Below are positions 8,113 to 17,148 of a DNA stretch of 51,289 bases, one piece after another. The stretch spans positions 1 to 51,289 of the forward strand of contig NZ_HG428746.1 in NCBI RefSeq assembly GCF_000380245.2, read 5' to 3'. The first letter of the stretch is position 1, and every line of letters begins with the position of its first letter. The stretch is from Bacillus massiliigorillae (GTDB lineage Bacteria > Bacillota > Bacilli > Bacillales > DSM-1321). Position numbers and translations under genes: made by a program. The notes beneath the pieces were generated by a model. It did no database searches. It was given only the letters and a program-made list of their open reading frames with translations, and was not told the DNA's origin.

Positions 8113-8469
8113 TCAATCCCCCAGTTCCAGTTGTAGTTTCTCTAAACCTTTTTCTAAATCTAATGCTGTGAATACATCATTTAATGTAATTCCTAATTCG
8201 ATTAGCGTAATAGCAACAGCAGGCTGAATTCCTGTTAGTACTACTTTCGCCCCCATTAATTTAGACATACTAACAACATCTCCAAGTATTTTGGCAATAA
8301 ATGAATCTATATAATCAATCGAAGTTAAATCAATTACTACACCACTTGCACTTGTTTCATGAATCTTCTTCAATAAATCTTCTTGAAACTGAAGAGCTGT
8401 TCCATCATCAAGCTCCCATTGTATAGATACTAAAAGGTAATCGTATAATTTTAATATTGGTATTCTCAT
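8113..8469 (-). CDS. rsbS: Stressosome STAS protein RsbS
   Basis: 118-residue single STAS domain. The phospho-acceptor serine is seen in DYIDSFIAKILGD (about residue 56, matching S59 of B. subtilis). RsbS is the core component that traps RsbT. The start overlaps the rsbR stop by 4 bases. Confidence 0.94.
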   Translation of the reverse strand: MRIPILKLYDYLLVSIQWELDDGTALQFQEDLLKKIHETSASGVVIDLTSIDYIDSFIAKILGDVVSMSKLMGAKVVLTGIQPAVAITLIELGITLNDVFTALDLEKGLEKLQLELGD

Positions 8470-9305
8470 ACAATTCCCTCCGCATCTATATTTTCGATTT
8501 TGCGATTTGTTAGAACTAAAGCCTCTTCAATACCCCTTTTCAAGGTGTTTTTCGTAATGACTTCATTTAAATTTATTCCTAAATTAACAATCGTTTGTGC
8601 AATTTCTGGTCGAATCCCACAGAGTATACATGTTGCTCCTACTAGCCTTACTGCTTCTGCAGCTTGAATAATATGATGAGCGACCATTGTATCCACTAAC
8701 GGAACACCTGTAATATCAATCAACACTACTTCTGACCGATGCTCTACAACACCATTCAACAAATTCTCCATGATTTGTCTAGCTCTTTCCGTATCAATCG
8801 TTCCAACAAGTGGCATTACAGTTATACCTTCTAACACAGGAATTAATGGAGCTGATAACTCTTGGAGTGCGATTTTTTGTAATAAAACCGTTTGTTCCCA
8901 AGATTGGGTATATGTATTAATGATTTCCGTTCCCATCGGACTCGACCATTTGTGGAAATTGTACAGAATTTCAGTTTGATTATTCTCACTAATAGCACCA
9001 TCATGAATCATGCTATCAATGATAATAATATTAAATTTAGTCAAACCATCACTAACAAAGGAAAGTGGCCAACCGATTTGAATGGCTTTTTCTGTGAAAC
9101 TATTTAGTTTCACCTTAAAACCTTCAGTTGTTTCTTTTTCTTTAGCGATAATCAAATCAAGAAATTCAGTACTCGTTTCCTTAAAAACTTGCTCAGAATA
9201 AAGATTTATTGATTGGAAATCTAAATCTTCACGAGCCAAATTCATCCATTTTACTAATATTTCGTCTTTATTTTCAATAATATACGTTACTACTAATTGA
9301 TTCAT
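8466..9305 (-). CDS. rsbR: Stressosome sensor RsbR (RsbRA-like)
   Basis: 279 residues. The N-terminal about 145 residues match the non-haem globin-like sensory domain of RsbR paralogues. The C-terminal STAS domain has the conserved threonines within IDITGVPLVDTMVAHHI and further on (RPEIAQTIVNLGI), sites phosphorylated by RsbT in this family. It forms the turrets of the stressosome. First gene of the operon, with AGGAGGGT before its ATG. Confidence 0.94.
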   Translation of the reverse strand: MNQLVVTYIIENKDEILVKWMNLAREDLDFQSINLYSEQVFKETSTEFLDLIIAKEKETTEGFKVKLNSFTEKAIQIGWPLSFVSDGLTKFNIIIIDSMIHDGAISENNQTEILYNFHKWSSPMGTEIINTYTQSWEQTVLLQKIALQELSAPLIPVLEGITVMPLVGTIDTERARQIMENLLNGVVEHRSEVVLIDITGVPLVDTMVAHHIIQAAEAVRLVGATCILCGIRPEIAQTIVNLGINLNEVITKNTLKRGIEEALVLTNRKIENIDAEGIV

Positions 9306-9327
9306 AATACCCTCCTATTTTAACACA

Positions 9328-9354
9328 CTTATAATTTCAAAATTATTCTGTCAA
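9328..9354 (-). promoter_or_regulatory. Candidate sigma-A promoter of the rsbR operon
   Basis: Minus strand TTGACA (9354-9349) and TATAAG (9333-9328) with a 15-base spacer, shorter than ideal. It sits just upstream of rsbR, where a housekeeping promoter is expected. Confidence 0.45.
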
Positions 9355-9659
9355 AAATTTGTTGTCGTTTTGTAACCACTAGAACATAATTTGATGTTTA
9401 AAACACATAACTTAACGATATTTAGTGGAAAATTGATGATATTGCACTAAAACTTTAGTACCTATGGTTTATTTATTGTAAAACAAAGAATTTTTCATGA
9501 ACAAAATCGAAACTCTTTAATATTCCTAATCTTTTCATCAAATATGTTGCAACTACTCATCGTTTGCACACATATTCTTTTTTATTTTAGCAGAAACTTC
9601 ACTATTTTTTTATTCCATAAAACGGCATTCTTGATGTTTTGCACACCTTTAAAAAAGGC
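9355..9659. other. AT-rich intergenic region
   Basis: The roughly 300 bases between the rsbR promoter and the ndoA terminator hold no open frame with a ribosome site and no strong hairpin. I looked for a second sigma-B promoter (a GTTTAA occurs near 9399) but found no GGGTAT partner at the right distance. Confidence 0.5.
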
Positions 9660-9694
9660 ATAAAAAAAAGACCTCTTCCTTAAGAAGAGACCTT
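9660..9694 (-). terminator. Terminator of ndoAI-ndoA
   Basis: A 10-bp stem AGGTCTCTTC/GAAGAGGTCT with two G-T pairs is followed by eight T on the minus strand, 20 bases after the ndoA stop. Confidence 0.85.
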
Positions 9695-9713
9695 TATAGT
9701 AAATATATAAGAT

Positions 9714-10067
9714 TCAAAACTCTATTAGTCCCGTACTGATTTGCAAAGCATTATCTACTTTCTTCATCATATGCTCATCTAAATGAGTGATCTTATCAGT
9801 TAAGCGCTGCTTATCAATGGTCCGTATTTGTTCCATTAGAATGACAGAGTCTCGTTCGAATCCATACTTCTTGGCATCGATTTCGACATGCGTTGGAAGC
9901 TTAGCTTTTTGTATTTGAGCAGTAATGGCCGCTACAATCACAGTAGGGCTAAAGCGATTACCGATATCATTCTGAATAATCAACACAGGGCGGGTTCCAC
10001 CTTGCTCGGAGCCTACCACAGGGGACAAGTCTGCATAGTATACGTCACCGCGCTTAACAACGATCAC
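9714..10067 (-). CDS. ndoA: mRNA interferase NdoA (MazF/EndoA toxin)
   Basis: 117 residues, almost the B. subtilis EndoA length (116). The PemK/MazF fold is shown by VVKRGDVYYADLSPVVGSEQ at the start and the RPVLIIQND and IRTIDKQRL segments. EndoA cleaves single-stranded RNA at UACAU. It starts at GTG 10067 with GGGGGG 7 bases upstream, 4 bases after the antitoxin gene. The pair lies directly upstream of the sigma-B operon, the standard Bacillus arrangement. Confidence 0.95.
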   Translation of the reverse strand: MIVVKRGDVYYADLSPVVGSEQGGTRPVLIIQNDIGNRFSPTVIVAAITAQIQKAKLPTHVEIDAKKYGFERDSVILMEQIRTIDKQRLTDKITHLDEHMMKKVDNALQISTGLIEF

Positions 10068-10071
10068 AGGA

Positions 10072-10353
10072 TTACCCCCCGCTTACTAATCGTTCGACGC
10101 AGTGCTCAGCCTCGTACTCTGCTTGAAAGGCTTCAGAGGCAATGCTCAAATTAATCGTAGCCATTTCAATATAGCCACGTTTCATTTCATCACGAAGTTT
10201 TCTCTTTTTTCTTTCGTGAAGATACATTTTAGTTGCTCGATATAGAAGTTCGTTGCGATTAACGTTGTCCTCTTGCACACATCCATCGAGCTCAGTTAAG
10301 AGATTCTGTGGTAACTGAATTAATATTTCTCTAGTTACGCTGGGTTCAGACAC
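10072..10353 (-). CDS. ndoAI: Antitoxin EndoAI (ribbon-helix-helix)
   Basis: 93 residues. The N-terminal REILIQLPQNLLTELDG stretch is a typical ribbon-helix-helix DNA-binding motif; the acidic C-terminus would wrap the toxin. It starts at GTG 10353 with GGAGGTG 7 bases upstream. It neutralises NdoA and probably autoregulates the pair. Confidence 0.93.
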   Translation of the reverse strand: MSEPSVTREILIQLPQNLLTELDGCVQEDNVNRNELLYRATKMYLHERKKRKLRDEMKRGYIEMATINLSIASEAFQAEYEAEHCVERLVSGG

Positions 10354-10504
10354 AAGAATACACCTCCACCATCACTACACACCTAATACTATTTCACCCT
10401 TCATATTACCATTAATAAGGAAATTTGCAAAGGAATTATTGGCTTTTCCATAATATTATTATAGGCGCTACCACATCTTTTTTATGCGTGTTCACAAATA
10501 TTTT

Positions 10505-11656
10505 TTATATTAAATCATTATGGACAGAACAGACTTGCCCAGCTTTCATGTATTTACGTGGGATTCTTCGCCCAAGAATACAAATCACTTCATAATTAAT
10601 AGTTTCTAATTTTGCTGCTATTTCATCTACAGAAATGAGTTCTGTACCATCTACGCCTATAAGCGTTACTTCTGTTCCAACAGGATAAAATGAAGGCAAT
10701 TTCACCATACATTGATCCATACATACACGCCCAACAATCGGCATTCGCTTACCATCAATTAACACTTCTTGCCCCTGCAACTTACGCAACCAACCATCTG
10801 CATAACCAATCGGTATTGTCGCAATCCATTCTTCTTCCTGAGCTTTATACGTCGCACCATAGCTGACTGTTTCATTCTTTTCAATTTGTTTAACATGTGA
10901 AATCTTTGTGTGTAAAGACAGAGCTTCCTTTAAAGGAAAAGGTAAGCATTCCTTTATTTCCATGGAAGGGCTTAGCCCATACATGGATATACCAAATCTA
11001 ACAGCATTAAACCATGTATCTTCAAAGCGCAACGAAGCTGCACTATTCCCACTATGCACAAGTGATGGTCTTTCAGATAATGCACTAACCATCTCTGTAA
11101 ACCTAGCGTATTGCTTTTGAAATAACGTATTATCCAATTCATCAGCCGTTGCAAAGTGCGTGAAAATTCCCGTTAAAGATAGTACACCTGAATTTTTAAT
11201 GATTTCTTCCGCTTTTTTTACTTGCTCTGCGTTTCTAAATCCAAGTCTCCCCATTCCGGTATCACACTTAATATGGACGGATAGCTTTGCTCCTTCAGGT
11301 AGATGATTAATCGCACTCTCTAACCACTCATGTTGAAAAACCGTTACAGATATATTATGTTGTGCCGCAACCGCAGCATCAGATGATCGCACCACTCCAA
11401 GTACAAGAATCGGCGATTGGAACCCTGCTTGTCTTAACTGAATCGCTTCATCAAGTATTGCTACTACTAGAAAATCTGCACCAGCTTTCAATGCTGTTTC
11501 GGCCACCTCAATAACTCCATGACCATATCCATTCGCCTTTACAACAGCACCTAACTTAACATCATCGCGCAAGTATTGTCTCATACTATGCACATTATCA
11601 TATATAGCATCGAGATTAATTTCTATCCAAGTATCTCTGTAAAATGCTGAAATCAC
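10505..11656 (-). CDS. alr: Alanine racemase
   Basis: 383 residues, a normal length. The PLP lysine lies in AVVKANGYGHG (about residue 40), the catalytic tyrosine probably in VSYGATY, and the C-terminal beta domain ends with the YEVICILGRRIPRKY segment. It makes D-alanine for peptidoglycan. It starts at GTG 11656, 9 bases after AAGGAAGG. Together with ddl and murF in this window it covers three steps of D-Ala-D-Ala supply and use. Confidence 0.96.
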   Translation of the reverse strand: MISAFYRDTWIEINLDAIYDNVHSMRQYLRDDVKLGAVVKANGYGHGVIEVAETALKAGADFLVVAILDEAIQLRQAGFQSPILVLGVVRSSDAAVAAQHNISVTVFQHEWLESAINHLPEGAKLSVHIKCDTGMGRLGFRNAEQVKKAEEIIKNSGVLSLTGIFTHFATADELDNTLFQKQYARFTEMVSALSERPSLVHSGNSAASLRFEDTWFNAVRFGISMYGLSPSMEIKECLPFPLKEALSLHTKISHVKQIEKNETVSYGATYKAQEEEWIATIPIGYADGWLRKLQGQEVLIDGKRMPIVGRVCMDQCMVKLPSFYPVGTEVTLIGVDGTELISVDEIAAKLETINYEVICILGRRIPRKYMKAGQVCSVHNDLI

Positions 11657-11784
11657 TTATATAAACCTTCCTTCTTATCCGCATTCAAATCTATGTTCAT
11701 TATTATATAGGAAAGTAGACTCTTTTTGTTTAATTAACAATGGAAAGATGAAGCAGGCCAAAATATGACCTGCTTACTTCCAAA

Positions 11785-12792
11785 CTATTTCACTGGCGTT
11801 ACTTGAACAGATTGTGCAATATCGATTAAATCTTCTTGAGATAAATTTTGAGAAGCAATTGTATAGTCCACACCTTCATATGTCCAAGAAATGCTCTTAT
11901 CCGTTAAAGCACCAACTGTATAGCCTAAATCAACAGGGTTTCCAAGTATGCTTGTGGGTACAGTAGATGATTCGACCACTTCCGCTTTCTCCGCAATCAG
12001 CGTAAAGCTCTTATCACCTTCATATGTTAGAACATAACGCTTTCCATTCTCAGTGGCTACTTCCTTTTCATCAACAAGTTTAATACTTTCCGTATCAGCT
12101 GGATACTTCAGGCTAAACTCTTTACTCTTGGCATCTGCCATTACCGGAACCTCAAGCTGGGCACCTGTCATGTTCTTCTTCATATCGAAATCATCCTTAT
12201 CAAAGGAAGGATTAAACGAAACCTTTGTGAATTGAACTGTTACTAATACATTTCGATCCGGATCCATCACCTTAACACTAACTGGCGCTAGATTTTTTTT
12301 GTCCAAAGTAATTTCTTGTGATGGTAACATTTTGCTGTTTTGATATCTTGTTTTCGTTTCAAACACATACTCTTTTTCATTCGCTTTAAAGCTTGAGTCT
12401 TTATCTTCTACAATATCTTTTACAATACTTTCATATAAATACGCTTGGCTGCTGTTTTTTGGCCATTCACTTTGAAAGTGAAAGCTTTTATTCAATGCAG
12501 GTGTTAAAACAAATACACCTTCTTTATTACGCAAAATCATTTGACTTTGCTCTTTCTTCTCATTTTTCAATTTCACACGATAAAAATCAGGGTTCTTATA
12601 CCAAATTTCCACATCATATACCTGCGGTTCATCACCCATTTTAAGCGTCATTTTTGCATTTGCACTATAACTCTTCATCTGCTCCATTTTTTTATTTAAT
12701 GATTGAACAACATCATCCTTCGACTTCTGTCCACAAGCAGATAAAGCTAGTAACAACATAATTCCCACCATGATTAGCAATAATTTTCTCAT
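11785..12792 (-). CDS. ydcC: LolA-like lipoprotein YdcC
   Basis: 335 residues. It has a lipoprotein signal peptide with lipobox LSAC (Cys at about residue 20). The mature part looks like the LolA/LppX-type half-barrel family (DVEIWYKNPDFYRVKL, ITLDKKNLAPVSVKV). The B. subtilis homologue ydcC sits at the same place next to alr and acpS and is reported as sporulation-expressed; the function is not settled. No clear sigma-E promoter was identified here. Confidence 0.85.
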   Translation of the reverse strand: MRKLLLIMVGIMLLLALSACGQKSKDDVVQSLNKKMEQMKSYSANAKMTLKMGDEPQVYDVEIWYKNPDFYRVKLKNEKKEQSQMILRNKEGVFVLTPALNKSFHFQSEWPKNSSQAYLYESIVKDIVEDKDSSFKANEKEYVFETKTRYQNSKMLPSQEITLDKKNLAPVSVKVMDPDRNVLVTVQFTKVSFNPSFDKDDFDMKKNMTGAQLEVPVMADAKSKEFSLKYPADTESIKLVDEKEVATENGKRYVLTYEGDKSFTLIAEKAEVVESSTVPTSILGNPVDLGYTVGALTDKSISWTYEGVDYTIASQNLSQEDLIDIAQSVQVTPVK

Positions 12793-13051
12793 CTTTTCAA
12801 CCCCTTCTTTTATTTACACAAAAAAGGGAGACAAAGAGGCTTAAATTAGGCATGGATTTATTCATATCAATATGCATTGTATAAATGTAATATAAGAACG
12901 ATAAAAGTATATATTCAACAAGTAACCTTTTCCTCCAAGTTCCCTTTACCGGACCTTGTCTCACCTATAGCACTACAAGTATATGTAAGGTATCCCTTGA
13001 ATATGTCCAAGTCATGACAAGCTTTTTTTGGCTAAGAGGGAGCAAAAGAAT

Positions 13052-13402
13052 TTACGCTTCTATAATAACTTGGGCCGCAGCGAAGGCTTGGCTATGAGTA
13101 ATAGATACATGTACACCTTCTGAAATCGGCTTAGTTATACAAGGTTTTCCCTTATCATCATAAGACGTTTCGATATCTAGAAAACTCAACCCTTCTCCTA
13201 TACCAGTACCAACCGCTTTCGAAAACGCTTCTTTTACTGCAAAGCGACCAGCAAGGTATTCAATACGACGTCCACTTTTCAATGATTCATATCGTTTTTG
13301 TTCATCATCCGTCAAAATCCGTTTTACGAACTTTGGTTGCTTTTCTACTAATTGACGCACTCGATCTATTTCAATAATATCTAAACCAATTCCCTTAATC
13401 AT
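13052..13402 (-). CDS. acpS: Holo-[acyl-carrier-protein] synthase
   Basis: 116 residues. The phosphopantetheinyl transferase signature is visible: GIGLDIIEIDRV at the start, metal-binding Asp in the first segment, and FAVKEAFSKAVGTGI in the middle. It transfers 4'-phosphopantetheine from CoA to ACP. The ATG at 13402 is preferred because AAGGTGG lies 5 bases upstream; the in-frame GTG three codons earlier is part of that ribosome site. Confidence 0.95.
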   Translation of the reverse strand: MIKGIGLDIIEIDRVRQLVEKQPKFVKRILTDDEQKRYESLKSGRRIEYLAGRFAVKEAFSKAVGTGIGEGLSFLDIETSYDDKGKPCITKPISEGVHVSITHSQAFAAAQVIIEA

Positions 13403-13478
13403 GCTTTCCACCTTCTAAAAAAACTTTTTTTGAATATACTGTTAATATCATAACTGAATTGTTAATGGAGTTGAAATT

Positions 13479-14081
13479 ATGTTCGCCCGAAGAGAAACCT
13501 TTAATCAATTTATTCAAATGTATCCTGTTATTTCTATCATCATTGCCATTAACACCCTACTTTTTTTAGCTATTCATATACCTTTCTTTCCACAGAACAC
13601 AATCATAAACCAATTAATCGGTTTCAATCTATACATAAAAGAAGGACAACTATGGAGACTCGTTACACCGATTTTCCTCCATAGTGCCCTTACTCACTTT
13701 ATATTTAACAATTTTGCTCTACTTATATTTGGTCCTGCTATCGAAAGTATGCTACGGCCATTCCGCTTTATCCTTTTCTATTTACTTTGTGGAATTGGCG
13801 CTAACATTGTTACGTATCTTATTAAACCGCTTAATTATTCACATCTTGGCGCAAGTGGCGTTATCTTTGGATTATTAGGTTTTTATCTTTACATCGTTTT
13901 CTTCAAAACACAGTTACTAACAAAACAAGATTCACAAATGATTAAAGCAATCTCAGCAATTGCCATAATCATGTCTTTCTTACAACCTAATGTAAATATA
14001 ATCGCTCATTTCAGTGGCTGTTTAATTGGTTTCATTTTAGCGAAATTCTTCATCAAAAAAACCTATTATACTTTCCTTTGA
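13479..14081 (+). CDS. ydcA: Rhomboid family intramembrane protease
   Basis: 200 residues with about six membrane segments. The rhomboid signatures are WRLVTPIFLHSALTHFIFN, the catalytic serine in LGASGVIFGL and the catalytic histidine in NIIAHFSGCLIGF. The substrate is unknown. Divergent from acpS. Its 3' end overlaps the ydbT 3' end by 16 bases on the opposite strand. Confidence 0.9.
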   Translation: MFARRETFNQFIQMYPVISIIIAINTLLFLAIHIPFFPQNTIINQLIGFNLYIKEGQLWRLVTPIFLHSALTHFIFNNFALLIFGPAIESMLRPFRFILFYLLCGIGANIVTYLIKPLNYSHLGASGVIFGLLGFYLYIVFFKTQLLTKQDSQMIKAISAIAIIMSFLQPNVNIIAHFSGCLIGFILAKFFIKKTYYTFL

Positions 14082-15529
14082 AACCAATTTCGAATATGCA
14101 GTAAATCTTCTTCAGATATATCTAATACCCTACCTCTGCTAGGACCTAACCCAGTTTTACTGTAAACAGATAATGTTCCTAGCTTTCTTCTTTTTTGGAA
14201 TAGGCTTTGTCGAGTTTTCATCGATTGTATTCTCTTCTTACGCACAATATAAGTTTGTTTTGAAAACGCTCTGTACGTTAATGTTAATTGCTGATTCTTT
14301 AAATTCCAACCAGCCTCTCTATATGATAAATAACCCCAAAGCAAACCAACAATTAGCAATACCATTGAGCCAAAACCCAAAGGTCTGAAGAAATATATAA
14401 GGATTGCTATAATTGGCACCCACCAATAACATTCTCGAATCATGTATCTTCTCAATGCTCTTTTTGGTACAGCCTTCATAGTAACATCTACGGCATAATC
14501 ATCCGTGACCTTTTCTAGAAATGAAGCTAAGTGACGTTTCTTAATAAGCGGAAACAACATTACTTTAGCATTTTCACTATCAGACACTGAACCTGATGCA
14601 GTTTCAACATAGACCGTTGCATAGCCTAACGGCTGGCGTATCAGATTTTCCACCACTCGAATAGCTTGTATTTTATTAGACGAAATCGTAAATTGTCGTC
14701 GTTCAAGCAAGCCTCTTGTAATGACAATTTCATTACTTGATTTCTTTACTGTAAAGTAAGCGTATTTCAGTATAATACCAATTGTAGCGATAAGGTAAGC
14801 TAACGATAATACAATAATAACAATTAGCACAATAAATAACCACGACGCTACTGTTACCATTGCCTCAAGCTTCGAATACACTTTATCAAATTCGATAAAT
14901 TGTACAAACTGACTGAACAATGCCAATGCACCCGAGAACACAATCCCCACACCACCAGATGTCGCTCCCATAACGAACAGTTCTTTAAATGACATTTGGA
15001 ATAATATTTTTTCTTCTTTTACAATAGGAGTCGACTCGTCAGTTGTCACATCTGCATCTTGATTACTAACTTCTATTTTCCCTCTCTTTGCTTCATCTAA
15101 TATAGACTGAAACAACTCCGCTTCATGCTTAGGTATAGCTGTTAATACCGCTTCAGCTTGTTGCTTTGCTGAACCAGCAGTATCAATTGTTACTTTCACT
15201 AAAGAAAAAAGCCTTTGCAATATCCCTTCCGTTACATCAATACTTTGTATTCTTTCTAGTCGAATATAACGTTTCTTTTTAATAAAAATACCTTGATCAA
15301 TTCGAATTTCACCATCTTCAATCCGATAAGTAAACTTAAACCAAGCAAGTGTACCGTACACAATACTCCCTACTAAATAAATACCTAAAAATATCAATTC
15401 GTAGTAATCCGATGATCTGCTACCTTGAAATAATAAAACAGCTATTAAAGGTAGTATTGTATCTTTGACAATTTTTAAAGCGTTTAAAACAATAGCGATA
15501 GGATGTAAGCGTTTTGCCTCAAACATCAT
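14066..15529 (-). CDS. ydbT: Membrane protein YdbT (PH domains)
   Basis: 487 residues with several paired membrane helices and three repeats of the bacterial PH-like domain (starting around GEIRIDQGIFIKKKRYIRLERIQ, NEIVITRGLLERRQFTIS and QLTLTYRAFSKQTYIVRKKR in successive thirds). B. subtilis YdbST is linked to resistance against the antimicrobial peptide amylocyclicin; that function is known only for the relative. The start overlaps the ydbS stop, so the two are coupled. Confidence 0.85.
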   Translation of the reverse strand: MMFEAKRLHPIAIVLNALKIVKDTILPLIAVLLFQGSRSSDYYELIFLGIYLVGSIVYGTLAWFKFTYRIEDGEIRIDQGIFIKKKRYIRLERIQSIDVTEGILQRLFSLVKVTIDTAGSAKQQAEAVLTAIPKHEAELFQSILDEAKRGKIEVSNQDADVTTDESTPIVKEEKILFQMSFKELFVMGATSGGVGIVFSGALALFSQFVQFIEFDKVYSKLEAMVTVASWLFIVLIVIIVLSLAYLIATIGIILKYAYFTVKKSSNEIVITRGLLERRQFTISSNKIQAIRVVENLIRQPLGYATVYVETASGSVSDSENAKVMLFPLIKKRHLASFLEKVTDDYAVDVTMKAVPKRALRRYMIRECYWWVPIIAILIYFFRPLGFGSMVLLIVGLLWGYLSYREAGWNLKNQQLTLTYRAFSKQTYIVRKKRIQSMKTRQSLFQKRRKLGTLSVYSKTGLGPSRGRVLDISEEDLLHIRNWFQRKV

Positions 15530-15992
15530 CTTTCACCGTTCGAATCATTTCTACGATAAATGCCCGTAGACGTTCCGCCTCATCATAATCTAAAGCTGGA
15601 ATTTCATGAACTGTCGCCGCTGTTGAAATTTCTACCGAAGCCAAATTATTTTTACGCATTAACGGACCCTGCTGGGTATCAACATGCTGAACACGAACCA
15701 TCGGTACTAACGTTCGCGTAATAATAAATAAGCCTTTTTGAATTTCAATCTCTTCATCTCGTACTTCATATCGCCACCATTTCCATCGTAAAGATGGAAT
15801 CAAGAATACTAATAACAAGAATAGAATAACGAACATACCCCATGAACCGTACACAAGCCATAACGGTCCATCAAAAATGTAACGAATAATAGTAACAGCT
15901 ATAGCGATAATAAGCATACAAGCTGATACAATTAACCCTGTTTGCCTCCATACTTTCAACGCCCTAAGTGAAATCCTATTTTGAAGTTCCAT
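15519..15992 (-). CDS. ydbS: Membrane protein YdbS (PH domain)
   Basis: 157 residues: two membrane helices (about 15-60) followed by one PH-like domain (YEVRDEEIEIQKGLFIITRT). It precedes ydbT with an 11-base overlap and has a similar domain, so the two probably form one membrane complex. Confidence 0.85.
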   Translation of the reverse strand: MELQNRISLRALKVWRQTGLIVSACMLIIAIAVTIIRYIFDGPLWLVYGSWGMFVILFLLLVFLIPSLRWKWWRYEVRDEEIEIQKGLFIITRTLVPMVRVQHVDTQQGPLMRKNNLASVEISTAATVHEIPALDYDEAERLRAFIVEMIRTVKDDV

Positions 15993-16074
15993 ATCCTCTC
16001 TACCTTTCTCCCCACCAATATGTTTAATCTTCTATTTTATACGGATATACAAGGAAAAAGTTTCTATTCATTTT

Positions 16075-17046
16075 TCAACATAGCTCAAAGCTCGCTTCAT
16101 TTAACCACCTAACATTCTTAGACAAGCGAATATCCTTCATAAGCTGAAACAAGGCTTCGTCTTTTAATTTTGCCTCAATCATGACGTCTATTTGAGGAAC
16201 TGTCCCTTGAACAGCACTCACAAACTCCCAAAACATGTCTAAATCAATTAAATCTGCATGAGCACGAAATTCCTTGTTGCTTTTTGGAGATGAGATATGC
16301 ATTTTCAATGGCAGTTTACTTTGCTGCCAAGTAGCAATAGTTCGTTGCCAATTCACTTGAAAATCATTACCTTCTTCTCGATTAGCCAAATGATGGTGAT
16401 AGTCAAAGACTAATGGAATCCCTAATTTTTCACACACATATAAAGTATCGCTCCATGTAAAAGTGGTATCGTCATTTTCAAGCATAACCATCCTTTGAAT
16501 ATGATGTGGGACAAGTGCCCAATTATGAATAAACTGCTCTAAAGCTAATTCTTTATCTTGATAACTTCCTCCTACATGCATAACGCAACGGTGATCGATT
16601 GCAATCCCCATTCCCTTCAATAACATATAATGCATTTGCAGTGTTTTTATCGAAACCGAAAATACATCCTTATCTTTCGTGTTCAATAAGACGAAATGAT
16701 CCGGATGAAAATCAATTCGCAAATCTGGATAAGTCTTTATAAACTCTTTCAACTCTGCTAAAGATGTACGAAGTGGCTTGATATAGTCCCAATCCAATAA
16801 CTCTGGATGGTTCGCTAAGGGAATCAACTTAGAGCTCAATCGAAAAAAGCTAATGTGATGCGCAACGTTATGACGCAAAAGCCGCAAACAATTATGTAGA
16901 TTATTTTGAGCAATCCGCTCAAGCTTTCTTATGGCAGCTTCTCTATCAGCTAACTTCGAGAACTGAGTATAGGTCATCGTTTTTGATGGAGATGCATTTT
17001 TCACATGAACACTCATTGCCACATATCCAAATCGAAATACAGTCAT
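16075..17046 (-). CDS. uvsE: UV DNA damage endonuclease
   Basis: 323 residues of the UvsE/UvdE TIM-barrel family. It begins VFRFGYVAMSVHVKNASPSK, as typical members do, and includes conserved metal-binding positions around RIDFHPDHF, MHVGG, LENDD and VFDYHHH. It nicks DNA 5' to UV photoproducts, an alternative excision repair valuable in spores. GGAGG lies 7 bases before the ATG. Confidence 0.93.
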   Translation of the reverse strand: MTVFRFGYVAMSVHVKNASPSKTMTYTQFSKLADREAAIRKLERIAQNNLHNCLRLLRHNVAHHISFFRLSSKLIPLANHPELLDWDYIKPLRTSLAELKEFIKTYPDLRIDFHPDHFVLLNTKDKDVFSVSIKTLQMHYMLLKGMGIAIDHRCVMHVGGSYQDKELALEQFIHNWALVPHHIQRMVMLENDDTTFTWSDTLYVCEKLGIPLVFDYHHHLANREEGNDFQVNWQRTIATWQQSKLPLKMHISSPKSNKEFRAHADLIDLDMFWEFVSAVQGTVPQIDVMIEAKLKDEALFQLMKDIRLSKNVRWLNEASFELC

Positions 17047-17101
17047 AAATACGACCTCCTTTTACCCCTATTGTTCTCTAACTTAACCCTTTACACACAA
17101 T

Positions 17102-17136
17102 AAAAAAAGGTTGCCCTATTATTAGAGCAACCTTTC
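17102..17136 (-). terminator. Terminator of cshA
   Basis: AAGGTTGCTC/GGGCAACCTT stem, then T7 on the minus strand, shortly after the cshA stop. Confidence 0.85.
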
Positions 17137-17148
17137 TTCAACCGTATA

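Noticed and set aside
9390..9425. Possible second sigma-B promoter upstream of rsbR
   Set aside because: A GTTTAA is present but no GGGTAT-like -10 follows at 13-15 bases.
11748..11782. Hairpin AAGCAGG/CCTGCTT between ydcC and alr as a terminator
   Set aside because: The stem is good but no T-run follows on the minus strand; it may only attenuate, so it was not listed as a terminator.
13002..13051. T-rich stretch near acpS as a small RNA or terminator
   Set aside because: There is a T7 run on the plus strand but no convincing stem next to it on either strand.
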